From Bacillota bacterium (GTDB taxonomy: Bacteria > Bacillota > UBA4882 > UBA8346), in the NCBI GenBank assembly GCA_029553165.1, contig JAKPCT010000300.1, positions 1 to 40,741 of the forward strand: a stretch of DNA of 40,741 bases. The letters run 5' to 3'. The first letter of the stretch is position 1, and every line of letters begins with the position of its first letter. Under the pieces are notes generated by a model. The model was not told the origin of the DNA. It was given only the letters and a program-made list of their open reading frames with translations, and ran no database searches. The translations under genes were made by a program, and so were the position numbers. This document shows, in pieces, positions 25,779-33,429 of this stretch.

Positions 25779-26558
25779 TCAATTGGGTTTCCAGGTATCA
25801 CTGCGAAAACCTAATCTTAAAGCCTCAAGGGAGAGGGTTTCTGTTGGCGCAATATTACCAAGATTGACATTAGGACCAAAGGAATTGATCAAAGTAGCTT
25901 GTTGGTTTTTTAATGGTGCTTCCCAGATTATTTTTTCCAATGGTAAACCTGACTTGATTGCTTCTAATTTAGTATTGTTGACTTCGCCGGAACTGTCATA
26001 AATTCCAATACCTTTTCCGGATTCACGTGCTTCAATTATTACCATTTCAACACCCAGATTTAAATCGTGGTTTGCTGTTTCAATCAAAGATGCTTCACTG
26101 GGTTGGTTATGGAGATCCTTCTTTCCGACTTCAGTGATGATTTTGAGTCCGGTTTTGGCCGCTGCCATAATTAGGCGTGTTCTTTCAAGTTGACTGATTG
26201 AGATGGTACCATCGGAGATTTCGACCCAATTGATCCCCAGTTCAACTAAGCGTTTAAAATACTCAATGGATTTTCCTTGCCAATAGGCGATCTCCAAAAA
26301 GGTGCCTCCCGGATAAACAGCAACTTCATATTCTTTAGTAAGTTTAATTTTATTGCTTAGCGTAGATTTGTCATAGAGAGCCGCAGTTCCAAAAGAGAGC
26401 TTTAGAAAGTCAATATATGGCGCACTTGACTCAAGCAATGATTCTGTTTCTGCAATTGATAATCCTTTATCAATGACCATGGTAATCCCGGATTTACGTG
26501 GTTTTTTTAATCTTCCTCCGTTTGGTGCTTTAATAATATCGCTCCAACATCCATCCAT
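25779..26558 (-). CDS. comA: Phosphosulfolactate synthase (ComA/YitD family)
   Basis: A 259-residue TIM-barrel enzyme joining sulfite and phosphoenolpyruvate into phosphosulfolactate. GITMVIDKGLSI, APYIDFLKLSFGTAALY, YPGGTFLEIAYWQGK, WVEISDGTI, EVGKKD and VIIEARESGKGIGIYD are the family's conserved strands. In methanogens this starts coenzyme M synthesis; in Bacillus the homologue YitD belongs to the pathway that fills spores with 3-sulfolactate, the likelier role here given the sporulation genes. ATG 26558 follows GAGGTGAAA on the minus strand. No comB or comC partner is adjacent. Confidence 0.93.
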   Translation of the reverse strand: MDGCWSDIIKAPNGGRLKKPRKSGITMVIDKGLSIAETESLLESSAPYIDFLKLSFGTAALYDKSTLSNKIKLTKEYEVAVYPGGTFLEIAYWQGKSIEYFKRLVELGINWVEISDGTISISQLERTRLIMAAAKTGLKIITEVGKKDLHNQPSEASLIETANHDLNLGVEMVIIEARESGKGIGIYDSSGEVNNTKLEAIKSGLPLEKIIWEAPLKNQQATLINSFGPNVNLGNIAPTETLSLEALRLGFRSDTWKPN

Positions 26559-26673
26559 CTGTTTCACCTCAAAAATGATTTTGTAGCATAGTATTTTATG
26601 AATCAATCGCCGGTTTGTTGTTTGTAATGATTTATCCAGAGTTTGAATATGAATTGGATAAGGAGTGAAATCA

Positions 26674-27132
26674 ATGTTTCAGGATAATCTTCTGTTATTA
26701 ATTATTTTTGCGCTGGGAATAACGTTTAACAATAATTTAGTTGCTGCCGGGGCGGGAAGTGTCTTGGTTCTTAAATTAATAAAAATGTATTCGGTCTTGC
26801 AGATTTTAGAAAAGAGAGCATTGGATGTTGGCTTAATTTTTCTGTTAGTAGCGGTATTGGTGCCATTTTCATTAGATAAAGTCGGAGTCACCGATATCTG
26901 GAAAACATTTCAAAGTGTGCAGGGGCTAATTGCCATAATTGGGGGAGTTACAGCAGCCTATCTTTGCGGCCAGGGTTTGGTCTTACTTCAGGTGCAGCCG
27001 GAAGTAGTGGTTGGTCTGGTTGTGGGGACAATTATTGGAGTTTCTTTATTAAAAGGGATTCCGGTAGGACCATTGGCAGCAGCTGGAGTAACAGCATTAC
27101 TGTTTAATCTTTTAGGATTAGGAAAACGATAA
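26674..27132 (+). CDS. DUF441 (UPF0756, YtwI-type) membrane protein
   Basis: A 152-residue integral membrane protein with four hydrophobic segments (about 5-35, 50-70, 85-105, 112-148) and few charges. The order of glycine-rich helices and the GTIIGVSLLKGIPVGPLAAAG stretch match Bacillus YtwI. Function unknown in all species. ATG 26674 lies nine bases after AAGGAG (26659-26664). It is followed 18 bases later by a second small membrane protein, probably in the same transcript. Confidence 0.9.
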   Translation: MFQDNLLLLIIFALGITFNNNLVAAGAGSVLVLKLIKMYSVLQILEKRALDVGLIFLLVAVLVPFSLDKVGVTDIWKTFQSVQGLIAIIGGVTAAYLCGQGLVLLQVQPEVVVGLVVGTIIGVSLLKGIPVGPLAAAGVTALLFNLLGLGKR

Positions 27133-27155
27133 ATGTTTTCACGAGGAGAATGATT

Positions 27156-27419
27156 ATGGAACAAAGCACTTTAAACAATATGGCGGTGATTCGGGTGATC
27201 TCCGGTTTGTTGGAGATTGGAACGGCCCTCTTTTTTTTAAAAGCGGGCCGGGTGGATACTGCGTTGCGAATGAATGCCTTTCTGGGGTTGTTAGGGCCAA
27301 TAATCTTTATTTTAGTAAGTGCTTTGGGAATTACGACAATAGCTGTTAAACTATCATGGTATAAAATCGGAATCATCATCTTGGGATTAATTTTAGTTTT
27401 ATTAGGGACTAAAAGTTAA
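27156..27419 (+). CDS. Small membrane protein, YqhV family (DUF2619)
   Basis: An 87-residue protein with three hydrophobic helices (about 8-28, 38-60, 68-86). IRVISGLLEIGTALFFL and LGLLGPIIFILVSALGI resemble Bacillus YqhV, which is found in the spoIIIA region of several spore formers. Function unknown. ATG 27156 is seven bases after CGAGGAG; ATG 27150 is too close. It converges on the barrel gene with only six bases between. Confidence 0.8.
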   Translation: MEQSTLNNMAVIRVISGLLEIGTALFFLKAGRVDTALRMNAFLGLLGPIIFILVSALGITTIAVKLSWYKIGIIILGLILVLLGTKS

Positions 27420-27425
27420 TTGTGC

Positions 27426-28616
27426 TTAGAATTGTAAAATCCATTTGGCAAAAGCTTGGGTATAATCAACAATGCTTGTCTGGTGTTGAATACCAACTTG
27501 CAGCTGGTTGACGGGTGAGAAACTCTTCGTTATGCTACTCTGCCAGCGTAAATTGGAGTTTGGCTGATCATAATTGACAATCGGGTTCCAATAAAAGATC
27601 CGGTTCTCCCAGAATAGATCTTCTCTTAACTGGTGTTGCGATAATAACTCAATCCCTTTCGAATTAGGCTGAAACCATTCCCGGTTATTACCCGATGAAT
27701 GAGCCAAACTGGAATATGATGGTGCAAACTTTGGATTGATATAAGCGGTTTTCACTTGGACGAATGTCTTTGGTGAAAGCATTTTGCCATAACTTAACAT
27801 TAAGCCTTGAGTCCAATCTACTTTATAATCCGGATATTGATTGGAGTCAAAGGAGTACCAGCCTAATTCAGCTGAGAATTTCGAATCGGGTTGGTTATAA
27901 GTCCAGTCAATTCCGATATTTTGTTCGCCAGCAATTCCTTTTGGTACAACGGTTAACCCAAAGAGCGAATTGTTGGCAGATAATCCAAGACGGACAGCGA
28001 AATAATCTTCACTGTCGGTTGGTCGGTTTGTCTCCGGTTGGATAAAAGTGATCACCCGGGAATAGACACCAATTAAATGCAGGTTGCGATAGTTCTGTTG
28101 AAAAGCTAATCCTTCAACCGGATTACTGTGAAAGTCGGAGATTAACCCTAAGGGGCTGAAAGAAAAGCTAAATCGTCCTAAATAAGCCATTTTATCAGGA
28201 TATTCCAGTTTCAGAAAAGCTTCACTAAGGTCTAAAGGGGTATTCATTGGTAAAGTCGAAGAACCCGTATTTTGGTAGCTAAGTCCCCATCCGCCCTGGT
28301 GTGCTAGTTTTAATGCAAAGAATAGATTCCGATCAATGTAAGCATCAAGAAAAACATTTAACTGTTGCCCAAATTGGAGGACTGGTGTTTGATCTTGAGC
28401 AAGATCGGTCCCTGATTCAAGAGTAAGGTTGCCTCCTAAATGAAACCGTCCCCAGGAGGACTCTAAGAGCGAAAAGCGGTTTGAGAGATCGCTTAACAGT
28501 GCCCGATCGGCAGGTGGATTTTGAGTGATTGGCTTTGCGGCATAAACTGCCTGACGATTATTGGTTGCGATGTTGAGTATGAACAGTGCCATGAAAGTTA
28601 TTAGTATTTTCTTCAA
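27426..28616 (-). CDS. Exported beta-barrel-like protein (putative outer-membrane porin)
   Basis: A 396-residue secreted protein. The signal peptide (MKKILITFMALFILNIATNN...AVYAA) would be cut after about residue 28. The remainder is rich in alternating polar/hydrophobic strands and aromatic residues (for example FFALKLAHQGGWGLSYQ, LFWENRIFYWNPIVNY). The C-terminus AFAKWILQF ends in Phe with alternate hydrophobic residues, the signature recognised by the BAM machinery. No SLH domain is seen. TTG 28616 is chosen because GGAGG lies eight bases upstream and the signal peptide then begins cleanly; ATG 28631 overlaps that site. Family not named. If correct, the cell has an outer membrane. Confidence 0.7.
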   Translation of the reverse strand: MKKILITFMALFILNIATNNRQAVYAAKPITQNPPADRALLSDLSNRFSLLESSWGRFHLGGNLTLESGTDLAQDQTPVLQFGQQLNVFLDAYIDRNLFFALKLAHQGGWGLSYQNTGSSTLPMNTPLDLSEAFLKLEYPDKMAYLGRFSFSFSPLGLISDFHSNPVEGLAFQQNYRNLHLIGVYSRVITFIQPETNRPTDSEDYFAVRLGLSANNSLFGLTVVPKGIAGEQNIGIDWTYNQPDSKFSAELGWYSFDSNQYPDYKVDWTQGLMLSYGKMLSPKTFVQVKTAYINPKFAPSYSSLAHSSGNNREWFQPNSKGIELLSQHQLREDLFWENRIFYWNPIVNYDQPNSNLRWQSSITKSFSPVNQLQVGIQHQTSIVDYTQAFAKWILQF

Positions 28617-28740
28617 CGAACTTGCCTCCATTATTTTTTAATTTTTGAATCCTTGTTTACGATTAAATTATTTATAACAAGTTCGGTTGTTTTTTATAAA
28701 ACCCCTGCTAAAGCGGGATAATAATATCTGTTAATCAAGG

Positions 28741-28769
28741 AAAAAAAAGAAAGCCGAATAACTCGGCTT
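28741..28769 (-). terminator. Rho-independent terminator, minus strand, upstream of the barrel gene
   Basis: Minus strand: AAGCCGA (28769-28763), 5-base loop, TCGGCTT (28757-28751), then TCTTTTTTTT. It ends whatever is transcribed leftward from 28770-29220. Confidence 0.85.
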
Positions 28770-29043
28770 GAATAGCAGTTTAAAAATCTATTTGAATCAC
28801 TCAGATCAGTGCGAAGGTTAGTAATCATCCTTTGAAAGAAGGAATTTAATCAAAATCAAGGTCACATTTCCCTTTACTTGGGTCAGTATTGGGTAAGCAG
28901 CGAGTTGCCGTTGATACCGGCGGATAAAATTTGCGGTTACCGCTTAAACTTAGTATATTGTATGTTTTAATAGCGCTAAATGTTATCAGATTTTTTGAAT
29001 TGTGAAAGAATAATTTGGCTGCTTCTTTCACAATTCAGATTAA
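28770..29043 (-). other. Unexplained segment between SASP gene and terminator: leader, ncRNA or small ORF
   Basis: This stretch lies downstream of the SASP gene and upstream of a strong minus-strand terminator. It holds a perfect 14-bp inverted repeat (28997-29010 with 29023-29036), short hairpins GCGG-TAA-CCGC and GCCG/CGGC, and a minus-strand frame (28846-29031) that would encode about 61 residues. That frame has no ribosome binding site. Its second half, ending near CLPNTDPSKGKCDLDFD, uses ordinary codons and carries two Cys. It may be a decayed gene, a small peptide, a noncoding RNA, or simply the 3' tail of the SASP transcript. Confidence 0.3.
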
Positions 29044-29223
29044 TTACCGGGTCATCAATTCTTCTGCCTTTTGGATTAGGCGTCGTACAATTAACCCAGC
29101 TTCGCGGGTGGTGATATTGCTATAGTCATAGTTTCCTCGTTCTACCTGGATCTTATCGGCAAAACCAAGTTCTTTGGCGATCTCATATTTGACTTGGTCA
29201 GAAACGATACTACCGCGTGCCAT
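29044..29223 (-). CDS. Small acid-soluble spore protein (alpha/beta-type relative)
   Basis: A 59-residue DNA-binding spore protein. It begins MARGSIVSDQVKYEIAKELG and then has NITTREAGLIVRRLIQKAEE. KYEIAKELG and the TTREAG helix start are the two conserved blocks of the SASP family, in which proteins coat spore DNA and are degraded by the Gpr protease on germination. ATG 29223 lies behind AAAGGGGGGTG. Compared with major SASPs the second block is shortened and lacks the usual GG, closer to SspF-like minor forms. No clear sigma-G promoter could be picked out upstream. Confidence 0.85.
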   Translation of the reverse strand: MARGSIVSDQVKYEIAKELGFADKIQVERGNYDYSNITTREAGLIVRRLIQKAEELMTR

Positions 29224-29377
29224 GATTTCACCCCCCTTTGTTAGAATAATAATTATCTAAAAATAGATTGCTTATTATTCTTTTTTAGTATTATCCACTT
29301 GGTCTCACAATCTGACATAAAAGTTTTAGTAAAGCAGAAAAAGAGTCCCAGAGGTGTTTGAATCAGAAAGATTATAG

Positions 29378-29404
29378 TTGTCAATAAGAAAAATATGTTA
29401 TAAT
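29378..29404 (+). promoter_or_regulatory. Promoter of murC with extended -10
   Basis: TTGTCA (29378-29383), a short 15-base spacer, TATAAT (29399-29404), with TG at 29396-29397 giving an extended -10. It lies 35 bases upstream of the murC ATG. Confidence 0.6.
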
Positions 29405-29439
29405 AAAATGATCATTATTGAGGGGAGTACCTAACGCGT

Positions 29440-30798
29440 ATGAAACATCTCCATTTTATTGGTATTGGCGGAGCAAGACTCCGGGGATTGGCAAAATTAT
29501 ATTATGACCGCGGATACGAGATCAGTGGTTCAGATATGCATCAAACCAGAGAGACTGAAGACCTGGTTAAACGGGGAATTAAAGTGATGATCGGACACAA
29601 TCCGGAGCAGATAACCGGAGCGGATTTGGTTGTTTATACTAACGCAGTTGGTGAAGATAACCCCGAGTTAATTGCAGCGAAAAAACAGGGAATTCCTGTT
29701 TTGGAAGGAGCGGAACTCTTAGGGCAGTTAATGTCGGAAGTTGGTACCGGAATTGCGATTGCCGGTACCCATGGAAAGACTACTACTACTGCAATGACGG
29801 CGCAAGTTTTGACTGAAGGTGGTTTGGATCCAACCGTCTTTATTGGTGGTGAGTTGAGTATCTTTAACGGAAATCATCGGACGGGGAACTCTCAATATAT
29901 GGTGGTTGAAGCATGTGAATTTCGTAACTCTTTTCTCAAACTAAACCCAACAATTGAATTGATTACGAATGTCGATTGGGATCATCCGGACTGTTTTCCT
30001 ACTTTTGCGGATGTTATTAAGACTTTTCAGGATTTTGTACAATTATTGCCACCCGATGGTTTACTGGTGGTCTGGGGCGATGACCCAAAAGCAGCAGAGC
30101 TTAAAAAGAGTCTAACATCACAGAAATGTATCACGTTTGGGTATCAAGAAGATTTTGACTGGAGTGTTAGTGAGATTAAAGCGGTCGAACCGCTCGGGAT
30201 CTCAGCCCGTTTAAAATATCGGGGGCGGGATCAGGGAGAACTGGTGTTACGGGTTCCAGGAAAGCATAATCTTCAAAATGCTTTGGGCGCTCTGGCGTTG
30301 GCAACTGAATTAGGAGTTGAGCTCAATACGGTATTAAAGAGCTTAGCGAGTTTTACAGGTGTCCGTAAGCGGTTCGAGATTAAAGGTGACTATCAGGGAA
30401 CGCTGGTGGTTGATGATTATGCGCATCACCCGGCAGCAATTAAAGTTACGCTGGCAGCAGCCAAAGAGTTTTTTAAAGGTAAAGGACGTATCTGGTGCGC
30501 TTTTCAACCGCATTTATACAGCAGGACCAAACACCTGTTGCAGGAATTTGCGCAAGCCTTTCAAGATGCCGATGTATTATTGTTGGCTGATATCTTCCCG
30601 GCCAGAGAGACTGACCCGGGAGATATTTCCAGTGGCGATTTGGCACGTGAAGCATCAAAATATCATCATGATGTCCGGTATTTAGGGGACTTTGACCGGA
30701 TTTATGAGCTTCTGAAAACCCAGTTACAACCGGGAGATCTATTGATTACAATGGGTGCCGGTAATATTTGGACTGTTGGCGAACGCTTACTCAAATGA
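29440..30798 (+). CDS. murC: UDP-N-acetylmuramate--L-alanine ligase
   Basis: A 452-residue Mur ligase that adds the first amino acid of the peptidoglycan stem. N-terminal Rossmann motif HFIGIGGARLRGLAKLY (most MurC proteins have GIGGxGMSG, so Arg-Leu-Arg is unusual), ATP loop GTHGKTTT (about 109), VEACEFRNSFL (variant of EADESD), TNVDWDH, and the C-terminal DDYAHHP and FQPHLYSRT. The ATG is 12 bases after GAGGGGAG. It is monocistronic here, outside any dcw cluster, and flanked by its own promoter and terminator. A Mpl-like ligase is a less likely alternative. Confidence 0.92.
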   Translation: MKHLHFIGIGGARLRGLAKLYYDRGYEISGSDMHQTRETEDLVKRGIKVMIGHNPEQITGADLVVYTNAVGEDNPELIAAKKQGIPVLEGAELLGQLMSEVGTGIAIAGTHGKTTTTAMTAQVLTEGGLDPTVFIGGELSIFNGNHRTGNSQYMVVEACEFRNSFLKLNPTIELITNVDWDHPDCFPTFADVIKTFQDFVQLLPPDGLLVVWGDDPKAAELKKSLTSQKCITFGYQEDFDWSVSEIKAVEPLGISARLKYRGRDQGELVLRVPGKHNLQNALGALALATELGVELNTVLKSLASFTGVRKRFEIKGDYQGTLVVDDYAHHPAAIKVTLAAAKEFFKGKGRIWCAFQPHLYSRTKHLLQEFAQAFQDADVLLLADIFPARETDPGDISSGDLAREASKYHHDVRYLGDFDRIYELLKTQLQPGDLLITMGAGNIWTVGERLLK

Positions 30799-30810
30799 TA
30801 GAAAGAGTAA

Positions 30811-30860
30811 ATAAAAAAGAGACTTAAATGATAACCTAATGGAAGTCTCTTTTTTATTTT
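30811..30860 (+). terminator. Rho-independent terminator after murC
   Basis: A perfect 15-bp stem, 30811-30825 with 30843-30857, containing GAGACTT/AAGTCTC and ending in a T-run; probably works on both strands. Confidence 0.9.
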
Positions 30861-30912
30861 TGAAAGATGTTTGTTTGGACTTAAGGACGTTTGATACATT
30901 TGATACTATGTA

Positions 30913-31248
30913 TTATTCAACTTGAATCGTTAACATACCGTCTTCATATGAAAACTCATACCGCCGATCTTCGATTGGTATATTGAAGCGTTTGATAAAT
31001 TTTTTGGCAATAACCATTTTGGTTGTTTTTCCTTGAATTTTAAATGAGTCGTATGTTTCTTCAGGAACCGGTAAAATTCCAATCTTTTTTGTTTCCGGAT
31101 CAAAAAACAGTTCGACGTGATTAATATCATTTAAAAAGTTTTCAACAACTGGTTTGTAAAATGCAAAACGTCCTTTTTTATTTAGTCCAATAGTTTTTGA
31201 AGAAATACCCTTTTTAGGTTTTTCTTTTTGATATTTGAGAAAAGCCAC
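30913..31248 (-). CDS. Hypothetical protein (111 residues)
   Basis: Not recognised. Basic N-terminus followed by GLNKKGRFAFYKPVVENFLND, then VELFFDPETKKIGILPV, then a second block KMVIAKKFIKRFNIP...YEFSYEDGMLTIQV. The two blocks look like a repeated beta-alpha unit. I have seen this pattern in small conserved Firmicute proteins of unknown function that vaguely resemble swapped-hairpin (AbrB-like) DNA binders. That comparison is weak. GTG 31248 is placed six to seven bases after GGAGGGG; ATG 31263 overlaps the site. Single gene converging on murC. Confidence 0.75.
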   Translation of the reverse strand: MAFLKYQKEKPKKGISSKTIGLNKKGRFAFYKPVVENFLNDINHVELFFDPETKKIGILPVPEETYDSFKIQGKTTKMVIAKKFIKRFNIPIEDRRYEFSYEDGMLTIQVE

Positions 31249-31465
31249 TGTGATCCCCTCCATTTTCTTATGTTTTTATATATACGATTAATTTTTTGAT
31301 ATTCCTCTAAAAAAGCACAAAAAATCAATATAATTTAAAATATGTCAAAAATCGGTTTTTTTCGTTAAATTCAACTAGAAGTCGCTAGCAGATTAATAAA
31401 GGGAGATTGGACTTTAATCTCGAAATTAATTGATTGATGAGCTGCTAAAAAAGTGGGGTGAACAA

Positions 31466-31921
31466 TTGTATTATAGTGTTTTTGTGTCACCATGGGGTGA
31501 GGGTGCGATTTTGTGGGATGAGGCAGGGGTCAGCGAATTATTATTACCGGGGACAGGTTTTACGATCCCTCAACAGATGATCAAGGAAGATATTTTTGAT
31601 GCTGTTAAGCAAATCGAGTATTATTTTGATAAAAAGCTCAAAAATTTTGAATTTCCACTAGCAATTACAGGAACATCTTTTCAAATGAAAGTTTGGCAGG
31701 GTTTGAGGGCAATCCCATATGGTGAGACTGTCAGTTACCAGGAATTAGCCGCCTCTATTGGTTGTCCCAAAGCGGCGCGGGCAGTTGGCAATGCCAATCA
31801 TCGGAATCCGGTCCCGATTGTGATTCCTTGTCATCGGGTGATTAAAGCGGATGGGAGTATTGGTGGTTTTGGGGCTGGGATTGAACTTAAAAAAGGGTTA
31901 CTGGCGTTAGAGAAAGAATAA
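31466..31921 (+). CDS. ogt: Methylated-DNA--[protein]-cysteine S-methyltransferase
   Basis: A suicide repair protein of about 151 residues that takes alkyl groups from O6-alkylguanine onto a Cys. The active site is IVIPCHRVI. Upstream, FQMKVWQGLRAIPYGETVSYQELA and ARAVGNANHRNP (helix-turn-helix with the Arg finger) are standard, and the protein ends GGFGAGIELKKGLLALE. TTG 31466 is preferred: GGGGTG lies five bases upstream and the protein then starts YYSVFVSPWGEG, as relatives do. TTG 31430 would add 12 residues but has a poor site. Confidence 0.92.
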   Translation: MYYSVFVSPWGEGAILWDEAGVSELLLPGTGFTIPQQMIKEDIFDAVKQIEYYFDKKLKNFEFPLAITGTSFQMKVWQGLRAIPYGETVSYQELAASIGCPKAARAVGNANHRNPVPIVIPCHRVIKADGSIGGFGAGIELKKGLLALEKE

Positions 31922-31995
31922 TTGGAAACCATTACGGAATATTTTCGTTTAATTTATATAGTTAGTAGTAACTAAACCTGTGGGGTAGGGGGTGA

Positions 31996-32655
31996 ATGGA
32001 GGTTTTGAGTATAAAATATCTGATCTTTGACTTAGATAATACCTTATATTCACCTGATTCGGGCCTGTTAAATCAGATTGACCGGAATATCGAACTGTTT
32101 TTAACCCAAAAATTTCAGCTGCCGCCGTCAGAGATAACTGAAATCAGACATCAGTATTGGATTAACTATGGTACAACCCTGGAAGGTTTAATCCGGCACC
32201 ATCAGATCTGTCCCGAAGAGTACTTTCAGTGTACTTACGATGTTAATGTGGGTGATTTCCTCACGAATGATTTCAGACTGCAACAAATGCTTCAGGAAAT
32301 TGATCTTCCGAAGGTAATCTTCAGTAACAGTCCGAAATATCATGTCAATAAAGTACTTCAGGAATTAGGTATCGGCAATTGTTTTTCCAAAGTTTATGAT
32401 ATCATTTTCTGTGAATATCAGGGTAAACCTAATTTAACAAGTTATCAAAGGGTTTTAGCCGATTTAAATATTACTCCCGCAGAATGTATTTTTGTGGATG
32501 ATACTTTGTCTAATATTGAGGGAGCCAGTTCATTAGGGATAACTTCGATTTGGATTAACCCCAGCGACGAGCAACAGACCGAATGGTCATTGACCGATAT
32601 CTATGAACTTCCAAAATTGATTGCCGAAATATTAGAAAACCGGAAAACAGCTTAA
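31996..32655 (+). CDS. HAD-family hydrolase, pyrimidine 5'-nucleotidase type
   Basis: A 219-residue phosphatase. Motif I YLIFDLDNTLY (nucleophile and acid Asp), motif II VIFSNSPKYH, motif III Lys in QGKPNLTSYQ, and motif IV FVDDTLSNIEGA are all present, with a helical cap at about 20-100. DLDNTLY and the cap resemble SDT1/yeast-type pyrimidine 5'-nucleotidases. The true substrate is unknown. ATG 31996 follows AGGGGGT at short spacing. Confidence 0.88.
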   Translation: MEVLSIKYLIFDLDNTLYSPDSGLLNQIDRNIELFLTQKFQLPPSEITEIRHQYWINYGTTLEGLIRHHQICPEEYFQCTYDVNVGDFLTNDFRLQQMLQEIDLPKVIFSNSPKYHVNKVLQELGIGNCFSKVYDIIFCEYQGKPNLTSYQRVLADLNITPAECIFVDDTLSNIEGASSLGITSIWINPSDEQQTEWSLTDIYELPKLIAEILENRKTA

Positions 32656-32657
32656 AT

Positions 32658-33200
32658 TTACAATTTTTTCAATTTTTTAACCAAGCGTTTAAATTGGCGT
32701 TTATCACGGTTATCCAGCGACTGATTGATTTGGTCCATGATTTCAGCCCGTTCGAGTTCGTGTTTGAATGCTTCACTCCATAACGAGAGTTCAAAGTCGA
32801 TTAATATTTGTTGGCCCAGTGTGGATTCTAAGGTTACCGGTGACTCCTCAATTACGGAAAAGAAAGCTTCACAAGTGGTCCGATCGGGAAAATATAAACT
32901 CAAATAGAGCGGTGAGCCATTTAATAACTGTAACCGCGATAAGATTAATTCCGGTTGTGTTACTGTACTGTTAAAAGTTTTAAAGATAAAGGGGGGCATT
33001 CCTGTTCCGGTAGTCGAAATTACCAATAACGGTCGAAGGTATGAACCATCTATTACAAGGTGGGTGCGAGCTAAATTTTCCTCTGTTTCGGCTAAATTTA
33101 GCAAGAGCTGTTTAGCGCCTTGAGATTGAAATTGGTAATTTTCAACAAACCAGTGGAGGAAATTTTTCTTTGCCCAGGTACTTACAGTTTTTCTTGACAT
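32658..33200 (-). CDS. ypiB: YpiB/ReoY-family protein (UPF0302)
   Basis: A 180-residue cytoplasmic protein matching Bacillus YpiB in layout. The N-terminal part has KKNFLHWFVENYQFQSQGAK and LNLAETEENLARTHLV; the middle has FIFKTFN and LYLSLYFPD; the C-terminal helical part has IMDQINQSLDNRDKRQFKRL. In Listeria the homologue ReoY works with ReoM and ClpCP to degrade MurA under control of the PASTA kinase. In Bacillus it is uncharacterised. ATG 33200 is five bases after GGGGTGG. Its end converges on the HAD gene with two bases between. Confidence 0.85.
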   Translation of the reverse strand: MSRKTVSTWAKKNFLHWFVENYQFQSQGAKQLLLNLAETEENLARTHLVIDGSYLRPLLVISTTGTGMPPFIFKTFNSTVTQPELILSRLQLLNGSPLYLSLYFPDRTTCEAFFSVIEESPVTLESTLGQQILIDFELSLWSEAFKHELERAEIMDQINQSLDNRDKRQFKRLVKKLKKL

Positions 33201-33429
33201 GCGCTCCACCCCAGATAATTATTTTAAAGAGTATCTATCACTATTATTATTCGGCTCAAATGCGTGAAATACTAAGAGACATTTTTTAACATGTTCTAAT
33301 TTATATTATGTGTAATTAAGCATTAATGGCATAAAATAAAGGCACTTTATCAATTTAGGGATGGGTTTTTTGGAATAAAATAATCTAACAAATTAAACTA
33401 TAAATAAATGGAAAGGATGAAGAATTTCG

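Noticed and set aside
25729-26001. Plus-strand frame of 90 codons after the EF-hand-like gene.
   Set aside because: It runs through a terminator and antisense to comA, with no ribosome binding site.
28997-29036. 14-bp perfect inverted repeat after the SASP gene, taken at first for its terminator.
   Set aside because: On the minus strand it is followed by A residues rather than T; the real terminator lies at 28741-28769.
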